Shown here: positions 1 through 7,650 of the stretch, piece by piece
Numbering within the stretch: position 1 is the stretch's first letter
Layout: every line of letters begins with the position of its first letter
Assembly (NCBI GenBank): GCA_003527165.1
Contig: DPSI01000057.1
Span: 1 to 14,811 of the forward strand
Direction: 5' to 3'
Length of the DNA stretch: 14,811 nucleotides
From: Pseudomonas sp.
GTDB lineage: Bacteria > Pseudomonadota > Gammaproteobacteria > Pseudomonadales > Pseudomonadaceae
Notes under the pieces: model-generated
What the model saw: only the letters and a program-made list of their open reading frames with translations
Database searches by the model: none
What the model was told of the DNA's origin: nothing
Translations under genes and position numbers: made by a program

Positions 1-1790
1 AACTGCCGAAAATATTGGTAAAGCGAATCATCGGCGGGCGCTTCGAAGCCGATGCCGGTATCGATCACGTCCGCCTCCAGCATGAACCCGGATTGAGCCT
101 CTTCGCGTCCGGCCAACGCCAGAACCACGCGCCCCTGCGGAGTGAACTTGATGGCATTATCCAGCAGATAGCCAAGGCTCTGCTTCAGCTTGGCGGCATC
201 GCCCTCCAACATATCGGGCAGGTGACTGGCGATCTCGAGTTCGAAGCTCAACCCACGCACCGCAGCACGAGGCCCGTAAACGACATACAGCTCATCGACC
301 ATCGTCCGTAAGCCGAACGGCTCCCTGCGCACCTGAAGCTTGCCGGCCTGCAGCTCGGTCAGGGCGAGGATGTCATTGACCAGGCGCATCATCTCACGCG
401 CCGAGCTGGTCGCGATGCGCTGGTATTGCGCCAGCTCGCCGCTCAGCTCCAGCGTCTGCATGAGCTCAAGACTGCCCAGAACGCCATGCATAGGCGTGCG
501 CAGCTCATGGGTGACGTTGGCCAGAAACTGGTCCTTGAGATGGTTGCTCTCGGCCAGTTCGCGATTCAGCTTTTCCAGCTTATGGCCGGTCTCCTGCAGC
601 ATCATGGCGCGCTCTTCGCGCATTGCATTGATGCGATCGGCCAACGCCAGCGACAACAGAGCGACTTCGACGGCAGAGCCGATCTGTCCGGCGTACATAG
701 TGAAGAAGTTATGCGGCAGGTAACCGAGGACCATCAAGGTGTTGATCTGCGCCCCGATCAGAAAAGCCGTCCAGGCAATCATGAAATAGCGGGCCACACG
801 CATCCCGCGGTACCAGGCGACACTGCCGGCGACAAAGACCACTAAAATAAAACACAACGCCAGAAAGGTGGCCAAACGCAGCGCCAGGGCGTAGTTGGAG
901 GTGAACGCCATTACCATGGTCAGCACCCCGAGCGCCATCAGTGCAATCAGGGTGCGGTCGATCCAGCGGCTGTGCTCGTGGATACGCAGAAAGCTACGGG
1001 CGAACTGACAACCAAAGAGCCCCGCCGCACCGATCAGAAACGGCGTGGAGGCATTGGCCCACCATGGCGACTCGGGCCAGAAATATTGCACACCCAGACC
1101 GTTGACCGAGACCTGGTAAAGGCCGAACGAGCCGATATAGAGGATGTAATAGAGGTAGCTGCGATCACGCACGCTGAGGTAGATGAACAGGTTGTAGATC
1201 AGCATCACCAGCAGCACACCATAGATGGTTGCCAGTACGTAGATGTGAGCGGACTGTTCTTCCAAGTAGGCCACCGGCGCCCATAATGTCAGCGGTGCCT
1301 GGATCGAGCCCTGGCTTTCCAGCCTCAGATAGATGCGCTGCGGCTGGTCAGGAGGCAGTTGCAACTCAAACAGATGATTGCGTTGCCTGATCTGCCGCTG
1401 ACTGAACGGTATAGCGTCGCCACTCTCCTGGGCCAGGTGGTAGTCACCCTGCGCATCGGGTAAATAAACCTCCAATCGATCCAGCGGCGGATACGCCAGT
1501 TCGAGCCACCAGCGGCTGCGGTCACTGGGGGAACTGACGCGGTAATGCAGGTCGACGCGTAGCCAGAAGGCCGAGCGTGAGTAGCCCGCGTTGAGCACAT
1601 CGTCATGATGATCGACGAAGCGCCCGGTCGCATCGAGCGCGAGCACGTCCTCGATGGTGGCGTCCCGATCGGCATCTTCCAGCACTGCCATGACATGCCC
1701 CAGCGGCAGGCGTCGGGTGTTCTGGTCGAATTCGATCGCGCCGACCAGTGTCGGCAGCAGACCGAGAATGAAGATGAAAAAATGGCGCAT
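1..1790 (-). CDS. ladS: LadS-like 7TMR-DISM sensor histidine kinase (3' end outside window)
   Basis: Membrane sensor kinase. In P. aeruginosa LadS works through GacS/GacA to raise the small RNAs that titrate RsmA, favouring biofilm over virulence; the same role here is inferred. I translated the frame by hand from an ATG at 1790-1788 and found it open to the left edge (596 codons). Residues 1-17 form a Sec signal peptide ending in VGA. Residues about 25-165 fit the periplasmic 7TMR-DISMED2 sensor domain and about 183-395 a seven-helix membrane block. A short charged coil leads to the HisKA box VTHELRTP with phospho-acceptor H428. The ATPase domain shows the N box LLDNAIKFT (N545) and G1 box DTGIG (D577). 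The rest of the ATPase domain and the expected receiver domain lie outside. An in-frame TAA stands upstream near 1870, and no strong ribosome site precedes the ATG. It is divergent from thiD, as in P. aeruginosa. The family is certain; the ladS name rests on architecture plus synteny. Confidence 0.85.
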   Translation of the reverse strand, partial: MRHFFIFILGLLPTLVGAIEFDQNTRRLPLGHVMAVLEDADRDATIEDVLALDATGRFVDHHDDVLNAGYSRSAFWLRVDLHYRVSSPSDRSRWWLELAYPPLDRLEVYLPDAQGDYHLAQESGDAIPFSQRQIRQRNHLFELQLPPDQPQRIYLRLESQGSIQAPLTLWAPVAYLEEQSAHIYVLATIYGVLLVMLIYNLFIYLSVRDRSYLYYILYIGSFGLYQVSVNGLGVQYFWPESPWWANASTPFLIGAAGLFGCQFARSFLRIHEHSRWIDRTLIALMALGVLTMVMAFTSNYALALRLATFLALCFILVVFVAGSVAWYRGMRVARYFMIAWTAFLIGAQINTLMVLGYLPHNFFTMYAGQIGSAVEVALLSLALADRINAMREERAMMLQETGHKLEKLNRELAESNHLKDQFLANVTHELRTPMHGVLGSLELMQTLELSGELAQYQRIATSSAREMMRLVNDILALTELQAGKLQVRREPFGLRTMVDELYVVYGPRAAVRGLSFELEIASHLPDMLEGDAAKLKQSLGYLLDNAIKFTPQGRVVLALAGREEAQSGFMLEADVIDTGIGFEAPADDSLYQYFRQ

Positions 1791-1953
1791 GACGATGAAG
1801 ACCTGCCGGCCCGCGTCAGAAAAACCGGCTCCCTGAAGACTCGCGGCCCGCAAACTGATGGCACTTTAGCATGCCCGGTCAGCCCACGCGGCACGGCGCG
1901 CCCCGATGTCGCGATCAGGCACTCAAGTGCCGCCCACAAGCCGCCCAGGACGA

Positions 1954-1981
1954 TTGATGATAAGCTCGCACGCCTGAAAAT
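1954..1981 (+). promoter_or_regulatory. Weak sigma70-like promoter candidate for thiD
   Basis: TTGATG (1954-1959, 4 of 6 matches to TTGACA) is followed after 16 bases by GAAAAT (1976-1981, 4 of 6 matches to TATAAT). This would start transcription near 1988, about 50 bases before the thiD ATG. It is a pattern match only. Confidence 0.25.
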
Positions 1982-2025
1982 CTGGCTGTGACTCGCCTCG
2001 GCCACCTCATTTACGCCATGCATTC

Positions 2026-2031
2026 GGGGAA
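2026..2031 (+). promoter_or_regulatory. Ribosome binding site that sets the thiD start
   Basis: GGGGAA, 7 bases before the ATG at 2039. It favours this start over the upstream in-frame GTG at 1988 and ATG at 2018. Confidence 0.6.
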
Positions 2032-2038
2032 CTCATCG

Positions 2039-2833
2039 ATGACCGGCCCTTGCTCCCGCCCTGCCGTTCTCTGCCTTTCCGGCCACGACCCGAGTGGTGG
2101 CGCCGGGCTGCAAGCGGATATAGAAGCGTTGATCGCTCAGGGTTGCCACGCCGCCCCGACCGTCACTGCGCTGACTGTGCAGGACACCGTCGATGTGAGC
2201 GCTTTCCGCGTGCTCGATCGCGACTGGGTGCTAGCGCAGGCCAATGCCGTCATCTCCGACCTGCCGATTGCCGCCGTCAAGCTGGGCATGCTCGGCTCGG
2301 TGGAGATGGTCGAAACGGTGCTGGAAATCATGCAGAAGCTACCGGGCGTACCGCTGGTCTGTGACCCTGTGCTGCGCGCCGGTGGTGGCGGCGCGTTGGG
2401 CAAAGACGAAGTCGGCTACGCCATGCGCGAGCGACTGTTCCCGGTCTCCACCATCGCCACGCCGAACCTCCCCGAAGCGCGGATTCTCGCTGAGCTGCCC
2501 GAGGGCAGCGCCGACGAATGTGCGGAAAAACTGCTGCCCTACATTCGTCATTTGTTGATCACCGGTGGGCACGGCGACGAGACCGAAGTCCACAACCGAC
2601 TCTATTGCCGAGACGGCAGCCGCTATGACTTCAGCTGCCAGCGCCTGCCCGGTAGCTATCACGGCTCCGGCTGCACCCTGGCCAGTGCGCTTGCCGGCCG
2701 CCTGGCCCTGGGCGAAGGGCTCGCCAGCGCAGTGAAATCCGCACTCGACTACACCTGGCGCACCCTGCGTGACGCCGAGGCGCCAGGCCGTGGGCAGTAC
2801 ATCCCGCGGCGGCTGCCGCTGGACCTGGCCTGA
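2039..2833 (+). CDS. thiD: Hydroxymethylpyrimidine / phosphomethylpyrimidine kinase ThiD
   Basis: Cytoplasmic ribokinase-fold enzyme that phosphorylates 4-amino-5-hydroxymethyl-2-methylpyrimidine twice, giving the HMP-PP that ThiE joins to the thiazole. The 264-residue product has the usual length. Visible motifs are [15 protein letters not shown] near the N-terminus (substrate pocket), [25 protein letters not shown] and the anion-hole/catalytic segment GSGCT with Cys212. I chose the ATG at 2039 because GGGGAA at 2026-2031 lies 7 bases before it and the protein then begins just ahead of the conserved [12 protein letters not shown]. The longer frame from a GTG at 1988 adds 17 residues with no family support. 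The stop codon overlaps the ribosome site of thiE, so the two genes are almost certainly co-transcribed and translationally coupled. ThiD is certain by motif and by its thiE neighbour. Confidence 0.95.
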   Translation: MTGPCSRPAVLCLSGHDPSGGAGLQADIEALIAQGCHAAPTVTALTVQDTVDVSAFRVLDRDWVLAQANAVISDLPIAAVKLGMLGSVEMVETVLEIMQKLPGVPLVCDPVLRAGGGGALGKDEVGYAMRERLFPVSTIATPNLPEARILAELPEGSADECAEKLLPYIRHLLITGGHGDETEVHNRLYCRDGSRYDFSCQRLPGSYHGSGCTLASALAGRLALGEGLASAVKSALDYTWRTLRDAEAPGRGQYIPRRLPLDLA

Positions 2834-2844
2834 GGAAGCCACCG

Positions 2845-3486
2845 ATGAAGGACACCACCAAACTGCGCGGCCTCTATGCCATCACCGACAGCAAGCTGCT
2901 GGCTGATGGGCGCCTGCTGCCCTACGCCGAAGCGGCGCTCAAAGGCGGCGCTCGGTTACTGCAATACCGCGACAAGTCCGACGATGACAGACGCCGTCTA
3001 CGTGAAGCCGAGGCACTGCGCCAGCTCTGTGAACGCCACGCGGCCCAGCTGATCATCAATGACGATGCTGAACTGGCGGCGCGCCTGGGCGTCGGCCTGC
3101 ACCTGGGGCAGGACGACGGTTCGCTCTCGGTGGCCCGCGCCCTGCTGGGCCGCAAAGCGATCATCGGTGCGACCTGCCATGCGCGCCTGGATCTGGCTGA
3201 ACAGGCCATTGCCGAAGGTGCCAGCTATGTCGCCTTCGGCCGATTCTTCGATTCCAATACCAAGCCCGGCGCACCTGCGGCCACGCTGGACCTGCTGACC
3301 GAGGCGCGCCGGCGATTCAGCGTGCCGATCACGGCGATTGGCGGTGTGACCCTGGATAACGCCCCCGGGCTGATCGCCCAGGGCGTCGATCTGATCGCCG
3401 TCGTACATGCCTTGTTTGCGGCCGATTCGGCCAGCGAAGTCGAACGTCGCGCGCGTGCCTTCAGCGAGTTGTTCGCCAGCCATTGA
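2845..3486 (+). CDS. thiE: Thiamine-phosphate synthase ThiE
   Basis: TIM-barrel enzyme that condenses HMP-PP (from ThiD) with thiazole phosphate to give thiamine phosphate and pyrophosphate. At 213 residues it matches the family. Seen in order are Q40-Y-R42-D-K44 (pyrophosphate contact), [10 protein letters not shown] at 69-78, LHLGQDD at 85-91, IGATCH at 107-112, [10 protein letters not shown] at 131-140 (phosphate loop; S137, T139, K140), IGGV at 165-168 and the closing VVHALFA. The ATG at 2845 is preceded by GAGGAA, which overlaps the thiD stop TGA with an 8-base gap to the start, so translation is coupled to thiD. The small departures from the E. coli motif wording ([15 protein letters not shown]) look like the Pseudomonas version of the enzyme. 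Confidence 0.95.
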   Translation: MKDTTKLRGLYAITDSKLLADGRLLPYAEAALKGGARLLQYRDKSDDDRRRLREAEALRQLCERHAAQLIINDDAELAARLGVGLHLGQDDGSLSVARALLGRKAIIGATCHARLDLAEQAIAEGASYVAFGRFFDSNTKPGAPAATLDLLTEARRRFSVPITAIGGVTLDNAPGLIAQGVDLIAVVHALFAADSASEVERRARAFSELFASH

Positions 3487-3519
3487 CCGTCGCACGGCCT
3501 CGATCGCCGTGCTCATCAA

Positions 3520-3553
3520 CCTGTATTTACAGGATTCATTATTCCTGTATTCC
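3520..3553 (+). promoter_or_regulatory. hemL leader: dyad, direct repeat and possible promoter
   Basis: The 84-base gap before hemL holds an inverted repeat, CCTGTA (3520-3525) and TACAGG (3528-3533), and a second copy of CCTGTATT at 3544-3551, 24 bases from the first copy at 3520-3527. TTTACA (3526-3531) with TATTCC (3548-3553) at a 16-base spacing could act as -35 and -10, which would place the -35 inside the dyad. The stretch is clearly AT-richer than the flanking genes. It is not a LexA box, because the half-sites are too close. Confidence 0.35.
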
Positions 3554-3570
3554 CGTATCGAGAGGTCCGC

Positions 3571-4860
3571 ATGTCCCGTTCCGAAACCCTCTTTGCAAGT
3601 GCCCAGAACCGCATTCCTGGCGGCGTCAACTCCCCAGTACGTGCATTTCGTAGCGTCGGCGGCACACCGCTGTTCTTCAAGCATGCCGAAGGTGCCTACG
3701 TCACCGATGAAGACGACAAGCGCTATGTGGATTACGTCGGTTCCTGGGGCCCGATGATTCTCGGCCACAGCCATCCCGAAGTCCTCGATGCCGTACGCCG
3801 TCAGCTGGAGCACGGCCTGTCCTATGGCGCTCCGACCGCCATGGAAACCGAGATGGCCGAACTGGTCTGCAGCCTGGTGCCGTCCATGGAGATGATGCGC
3901 ATGGTCAGCTCGGGTACCGAGGCGACCATGAGCGCAATCCGTCTGGCCCGTGGTTATACCGGCCGCGACAGCATCATCAAGTTCGAGGGCTGCTATCACG
4001 GCCACTCCGACAGCCTGCTGGTGAAAGCCGGTTCCGGCGCGCTGACCCAGGGTGTACCCAGCTCCGCGGGCGTGCCGGCGGCCTTCGCCCAGCACACCCT
4101 GACCCTGCCATTCAACGACCTGGCCGCCGTCGAGCAAATGCTCACGGAAGTGGGCAGCGACGTGGCCTGCATCATCGTCGAACCGGTCGCAGGCAACATG
4201 AACTGCGTACCCCCGGCGCCCGGCTATCTGCAGGGGCTGCGCGAGCAGTGCGACAAGCACGGCGTGGTGCTGATCTTCGATGAGGTGATGACCGGCTTCC
4301 GCGTCGCCCTCGGCGGCGCGCAGGCTCACTATGACGTCACGCCGGACCTGACCACCTTCGGCAAGATCATCGGCGGCGGCATGCCGGTCGGCTGCTTTGG
4401 CGGCAAGCGTGCCATCATGGAGCGCATCGCCCCGCTGGGTCCGGTCTATCAGGCTGGCACACTGTCCGGCAATCCGCTGGCGATGGCCGCCGGCCTGACC
4501 ACGCTGAGGCTGATCAACCGTCCCGGATTTCATGCCGAGCTCACCGACTACACCACGCGCATGCTGCAAGGCCTGCAAGAACGCGCGGTGGCAGCCGACA
4601 TTCCCTTCGTCACCACCCAGGTCGGCGGCATGTTCGGCCTGTATTTCAGCGAGGCAGAGGACATCGTAACCTTCGACGACGTGATGGCCAGCGATGCCGA
4701 GCGCTTCAAGCGGTTCTTCCACCTGATGCTCGAGGGCGGCGTTTACCTGGCGCCCAGCGCATTCGAAGCCGGCTTCACTTCCATCGCCCACGGTGACAAA
4801 GAGCTGCAGCTGACCCTCGATGCCGCCGAACGCGCCTTCGCCCAACTGAAATCAGCCTGA
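3571..4860 (+). CDS. hemL: Glutamate-1-semialdehyde 2,1-aminomutase HemL
   Basis: PLP enzyme of the C5 haem pathway. It isomerises glutamate-1-semialdehyde, made by HemA from glutamyl-tRNA, to 5-aminolevulinate in the cytoplasm. The 429-residue length is standard for this fold-type I aminotransferase relative. Evidence includes the N-terminal [27 protein letters not shown] (cofactor phosphate region), [27 protein letters not shown] and the PLP lysine K265 in [12 protein letters not shown], followed by [14 protein letters not shown]265 has the same number as in E. coli. The ATG at 3571 has AGAGG at 3561-3565, 5 bases upstream. It lies 84 bases after thiE, so it may be expressed from its own leader promoter as well as by read-through. 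The last A of its TGA is the first base of the next start codon. Confidence 0.97.
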   Translation: MSRSETLFASAQNRIPGGVNSPVRAFRSVGGTPLFFKHAEGAYVTDEDDKRYVDYVGSWGPMILGHSHPEVLDAVRRQLEHGLSYGAPTAMETEMAELVCSLVPSMEMMRMVSSGTEATMSAIRLARGYTGRDSIIKFEGCYHGHSDSLLVKAGSGALTQGVPSSAGVPAAFAQHTLTLPFNDLAAVEQMLTEVGSDVACIIVEPVAGNMNCVPPAPGYLQGLREQCDKHGVVLIFDEVMTGFRVALGGAQAHYDVTPDLTTFGKIIGGGMPVGCFGGKRAIMERIAPLGPVYQAGTLSGNPLAMAAGLTTLRLINRPGFHAELTDYTTRMLQGLQERAVAADIPFVTTQVGGMFGLYFSEAEDIVTFDDVMASDAERFKRFFHLMLEGGVYLAPSAFEAGFTSIAHGDKELQLTLDAAERAFAQLKSA

Positions 4861-5489
4861 TGTCGGAGCTGTTACAAGCCGCGCTGCTGATGGTGACCGC
4901 GTTGGCCAGTGCGGTCTGGATTGGAACGGCGCGCCGCGGTTACGGCGAGCCGGACCAGCCCGCCCTGTTCTGCGCCCTGCTCGCCTTCAGCCTGGCGGCC
5001 GGCACCGGGGCCTGCGCCATAGCTCGATTGGCATTTAGCCGCGACACCCTCGAAGCAGAGCGCTGGCTGCTACAGGCGACCCTGCTGCTGGGACTACCAT
5101 TGGTCGGCGTGGTGGCACTGGCACTGAGCCGCAAGTGGATCTGGAGTCGGCCAACCTGGGGTCGAATCGTAATCGGACTGTGCGCCTTCTTCGAACTCGC
5201 TCGGCAGCTCGGCTGGAGCGCACCTTACGCGCTCGCGCTGGGTGTGCTCAGCGCGCTGCTGGTGATTTATGCGGGCTTGCTGCAGTGGCCCGCGCGCCTG
5301 CAAACCAGTGCTGGCGTGGCCGGCGGCGCCTTGATGCTGGCACTGCTGCCTTGGACCGGCCTGCCGATCGGCCCCAACCCGCTCGGCGCCTATCAACAGC
5401 TTTGGCTCGCGCTGGCCTGTCCGATCATTGCCTGGCTGCTGCTCAATCTGCCGGGCAATCTTCGGGAAGAAAGCAGCGCGCCCGCATAA
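4860..5489 (+). CDS. Multi-pass membrane protein of unknown function, coupled to hemL
   Basis: I do not recognise a named family. The 209-residue product is dominated by hydrophobic segments, with likely membrane helices near residues 4-22, 36-56, 68-88, 100-118, 123-141, 149-166 and 182-198. Short arginine-rich or polar linkers separate them (RRGYGEPDQ, SRDTLEAER, SRKWIWSRP). No catalytic motif, cysteine pair or ligand signature stands out. The start overlaps the hemL stop by one base (TGATG), so translation is probably coupled to hemL and the gene belongs to its operon. A gene of similar kind sits in the same place in P. aeruginosa (PA3978 by position, recalled). The ORF is convincing from its coupling and its continuous membrane topology; a role in haem metabolism would be a guess from position only. 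Confidence 0.8.
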   Translation: MSELLQAALLMVTALASAVWIGTARRGYGEPDQPALFCALLAFSLAAGTGACAIARLAFSRDTLEAERWLLQATLLLGLPLVGVVALALSRKWIWSRPTWGRIVIGLCAFFELARQLGWSAPYALALGVLSALLVIYAGLLQWPARLQTSAGVAGGALMLALLPWTGLPIGPNPLGAYQQLWLALACPIIAWLLLNLPGNLREESSAPA

Positions 5490-5515
5490 AAGCCGAGCAC
5501 GTGCCATCAAAGCCT

Positions 5516-5544
5516 TTGTAAGCAGGCAGCGGCTTATCCATAAT
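5516..5544 (+). promoter_or_regulatory. Sigma70-like promoter before the Sel1-repeat gene
   Basis: TTGTAA (5516-5521, 4 of 6) and CATAAT (5539-5544, 5 of 6) are separated by the ideal 17 bases. The start point would be near 5551, about 57 bases before the ATG at 5608. It falls in the 118-base gap after the membrane-protein gene, which fits an independent transcription unit. Confidence 0.45.
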
Positions 5545-5607
5545 GTGAACGTCGGCTCGTTTTCGCCGGACCTTATCACCGCCCTGCTCTTCGAGGCGCC
5601 TTGATTC

Positions 5608-6150
5608 ATGACTCGCACCGGCCGCGGCCTCGCCCTTGGTTGCCTGCTGCTTCTCACGCCCCTGCTGGTCACTGCAGGAGGCAACTCGCTGCTGATTCCG
5701 GCAACTTCCCGCTGTGCGCTCAATACCGTCCCGGAGGCGATGCGTGAAGCCCTGCGCGCATGCGAACAGGCCGCCAGCGAAGGTGACCTGCAGGCCGCCT
5801 ACGAACTCGGTGAGTACTATTACGATGGTCGCCGCACCCCGCGCGATCTGACCAAGGCGTTGCACTGGTTTGAACAGGCATCGTTGCGCGGGCACGCCCT
5901 GGCCCAGCACCGGCTTGGCGTGATGTTCTTTCGCGGCGAAGGCGTGCCTGCGAACAACGTCCAAGCCTATGTGGTGTTGAAGATGTCGGCGGTCAATGGC
6001 GAGGAAGGTGCGCTGGATACCGCCGATCGAGTTTCTTCGCAGATGCGCCGCGACGAACTGGAAATCGCTACGCAGGTTCTCGGACAGATCTTTCGCGACT
6101 ACCTGATGGACCTGCAAACCGCCGAGGGTAACGAACCGTTCCGCCCGTAG
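5608..6150 (+). CDS. Secreted Sel1-repeat (TPR-like) protein
   Basis: Small exported helical-repeat protein, probably a periplasmic scaffold; the partner is unknown. Residues 1 to about 24 are a Sec signal peptide (basic MTRTGRG, then LALGCLLLLTPLLVTA, cleavage near TAG/GN). C12 sits too early in the hydrophobic run, and in the wrong context, to be a lipobox. Two Sel1 repeats follow at about 60-95 (AAYELGEYYYDG, then LTKALHWFEQASLRGH) and 96-131 (LAQHRLGVMFFRGEGV, then AYVVLKMSAVNGE). Two cysteines ahead of and in the first repeat (C36, C52) could form a disulfide. A polar helical tail closes the 180-residue protein. CGAGG at 5592-5596 is a distant ribosome site. In P. aeruginosa a gene of this type is recalled in the same place (PA3979). 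Family certain, function unknown. Confidence 0.85.
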   Translation: MTRTGRGLALGCLLLLTPLLVTAGGNSLLIPATSRCALNTVPEAMREALRACEQAASEGDLQAAYELGEYYYDGRRTPRDLTKALHWFEQASLRGHALAQHRLGVMFFRGEGVPANNVQAYVVLKMSAVNGEEGALDTADRVSSQMRRDELEIATQVLGQIFRDYLMDLQTAEGNEPFRP

Positions 6151-6212
6151 CGCTGCATTTGGCAAGGCTCAGGAAGCGTGACGCCGATAGCAGGCGGATC
6201 GCACAGGCGCAG

Positions 6213-6252
6213 CCGTTATCCGCTCGCGATGGGCGGCTCGCCCTCCGTTATC
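6213..6252. repeat. Short direct repeat CCGTTATC upstream of miaB
   Basis: CCGTTATC occurs at 6213-6220 and 6245-6252, each followed by a base and then GC (10 of 11 bases alike), 32 bases apart. A small hairpin, GGGCG (6231-6235) with CGCCC (6239-6243), lies between the copies. The second copy ends 6 bases before the putative -35 of the miaB promoter. It could be a pair of binding sites or chance. Confidence 0.3.
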
Positions 6253-6257
6253 AGCGC

Positions 6258-6286
6258 TTTTATCGGCCACGTCCTGGCCGTATAAT
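6258..6286 (+). promoter_or_regulatory. miaB promoter with a palindromic spacer
   Basis: A perfect TATAAT lies at 6281-6286. The hexamer 17 bases upstream, TTTTAT (6258-6263), is a poor -35. The 17-base spacer between them is CGGCCA CGTCC TGGCCG (6264-6280), a 6-bp inverted repeat that fills the spacer exactly. Transcription would start near 6293, giving a leader of about 29 bases before the miaB ATG. The -10 is convincing; the dyad may be an operator. Confidence 0.55.
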
Positions 6287-6321
6287 CGCCGGTCATTTTT
6301 TGCACAACGCCGGCCCGTAAC

Positions 6322-7650
6322 ATGACCCGCAAGCTCTATATCGAAACCCATGGCTGCCAAATGAACGAGTACGACAGCTCGCGCATGGTGGATCTGCTGG
6401 GCGAGCAGCAGCCTCTCGAGATCACCGCAAACCCAGCGGAAGCCGACGTGATCCTGCTCAATACCTGCTCGATTCGCGAAAAAGCACAGGAGAAAGTGTT
6501 TTCTCAGCTGGGCCGCTGGCGTGAGCTGAAGCTGGACAACCCGCAGCTGGTGATCGGCGTTGGCGGCTGTGTGGCGAGCCAGGAAGGCGCGGCGATTCGC
6601 GACCGTGCACCCTACGTGGACGTGGTGTTCGGCCCGCAGACTCTGCATCGCCTGCCGGAGATGATCGACGCGGCGCGTACCACAAAAAAGCCACAGGTAG
6701 ACATTTCCTTTCCTGAGATCGAAAAGTTCGATCGCCTGCCCGAGCCACGCGTCGACGGCCCGACCGCCTTCGTCTCGGTCATGGAAGGCTGCAGCAAATA
6801 CTGCACCTTCTGTGTAGTGCCCTACACCCGCGGCGAAGAAGTCAGCCGGCCGTTCGACGACGTGCTCGCCGAAGTCATTCACCTGGCTGAAAACGGCGTT
6901 CGGGAAGTCACCCTGCTCGGGCAGAATGTTAACGGCTACCGCGGTGCCACCCACGACGGGCGCACCGCCGATCTGGCCGAACTGATCCGTGTGGTGGCGG
7001 CTGTCGACGGAATCGACCGCATCCGCTACACCACCAGCCACCCACTGGAGTTCTCCGACGCGCTGATCGAGGCCCATGCCGAGGTGCCGGAACTGGTGAA
7101 ATACCTGCATCTGCCGGTTCAGGCGGGCTCCGATCGCGTATTGGCGGCCATGAAGCGCAACCATACGGCACTGGAATACAAATCCCGCATCCGCAAGCTG
7201 AAGGCGGCGGTACCGGACATCCTGATCAGCTCGGACTTCATCGTCGGCTTCCCCGGCGAAACCGAAAAGGACTTCGAGCAGACCATGAAGCTCATCGAAG
7301 ACGTCGGCTTCGACTTCTCCTATTCGTTCGTCTACAGCTCCCGGCCCGGCACACCGGCGGCGGACCTGGCCGACGAGACACCGGACGAGGTCAAGAAGCA
7401 GCGCCTGGCGATCCTGCAGCAGCGGATCAACCAGCAGGGCTTCGAGAACAGCCGACGGATGGTGGGCACCCAGCAGCGTATTCTGGTCACCGACTACTCT
7501 AAGAAAGACCCGGGCATGCTCCAGGGTCGTACCGAACACAACCGGATCGTCAACTTCCGTTGCGACAATCCGAGGTTGATCGGCCAGTTCGTCGACGTGC
7601 ATATCGACGATGCCCTGCCGCACTCGTTGCGCGGTACTTTGATTGGCTGA
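6322..7650 (+). CDS. miaB: tRNA-2-methylthio-N6-dimethylallyladenosine synthase MiaB
   Basis: Radical-SAM methylthiotransferase that converts i6A37 to ms2i6A37 in tRNAs reading UNN codons, which stabilises codon pairing. The 442-residue enzyme has the standard three parts. The N-terminal MTTase domain has auxiliary-cluster cysteines C12 ([10 protein letters not shown]), C49 ([11 protein letters not shown]) and C83 (GVGGCVA). The radical-SAM core has the cluster motif C157-SKY-C161-TF-C164, preceded by VSVMEG, with the SAM-binding GLLGQNVN-type strand as [11 protein letters not shown]. The C-terminal TRAM RNA-binding domain runs from about 378 to the end ([25 protein letters not shown]). The ATG at 6322 starts directly at the conserved KLYIETHGC. 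No Shine-Dalgarno sequence is visible before it, unlike its neighbours. It has its own TATAAT promoter and is followed by a 336-base non-coding stretch, so it is likely monocistronic. Confidence 0.97.
   Translation: MTRKLYIETHGCQMNEYDSSRMVDLLGEQQPLEITANPAEADVILLNTCSIREKAQEKVFSQLGRWRELKLDNPQLVIGVGGCVASQEGAAIRDRAPYVDVVFGPQTLHRLPEMIDAARTTKKPQVDISFPEIEKFDRLPEPRVDGPTAFVSVMEGCSKYCTFCVVPYTRGEEVSRPFDDVLAEVIHLAENGVREVTLLGQNVNGYRGATHDGRTADLAELIRVVAAVDGIDRIRYTTSHPLEFSDALIEAHAEVPELVKYLHLPVQAGSDRVLAAMKRNHTALEYKSRIRKLKAAVPDILISSDFIVGFPGETEKDFEQTMKLIEDVGFDFSYSFVYSSRPGTPAADLADETPDEVKKQRLAILQQRINQQGFENSRRMVGTQQRILVTDYSKKDPGMLQGRTEHNRIVNFRCDNPRLIGQFVDVHIDDALPHSLRGTLIG

Larger units (their letters stand above)
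1791..2038. other. ladS-thiD divergent intergenic region
   Basis: These 248 bases separate the two divergent genes and must hold both promoters. No TPP riboswitch core (CTGAGA and its partner elements) is visible before thiD. No strong inverted repeat was seen. The clearest promoter-like element, for thiD, is listed separately. Confidence 0.6.

Noticed and set aside
1791..2038. TPP riboswitch before thiD
   Set aside because: The conserved THI-box segments are not visible, and 248 bases also have to hold the divergent ladS promoter.
1988..2038. GTG start for thiD at 1988
   Set aside because: It adds 17 residues without family support, and the ATG at 2039 has a good ribosome site.
3520..3533. 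LexA box in the hemL leader
   Set aside because: CTGT and ACAG are only four bases apart, while the gamma-proteobacterial LexA site needs eight.
2998..4845. 615-residue open frame on the minus strand across thiE and hemL
   Set aside because: It is antisense to two certain enzymes. Its composition (rich in H, A, G, D) is the usual mirror of GC-rich codon use, and it has no recognisable domain.
6169..7623. 484-residue open frame on the minus strand across miaB
   Set aside because: Antisense shadow of miaB with no domain signature and no ribosome site. The long length is expected in GC-rich coding DNA.
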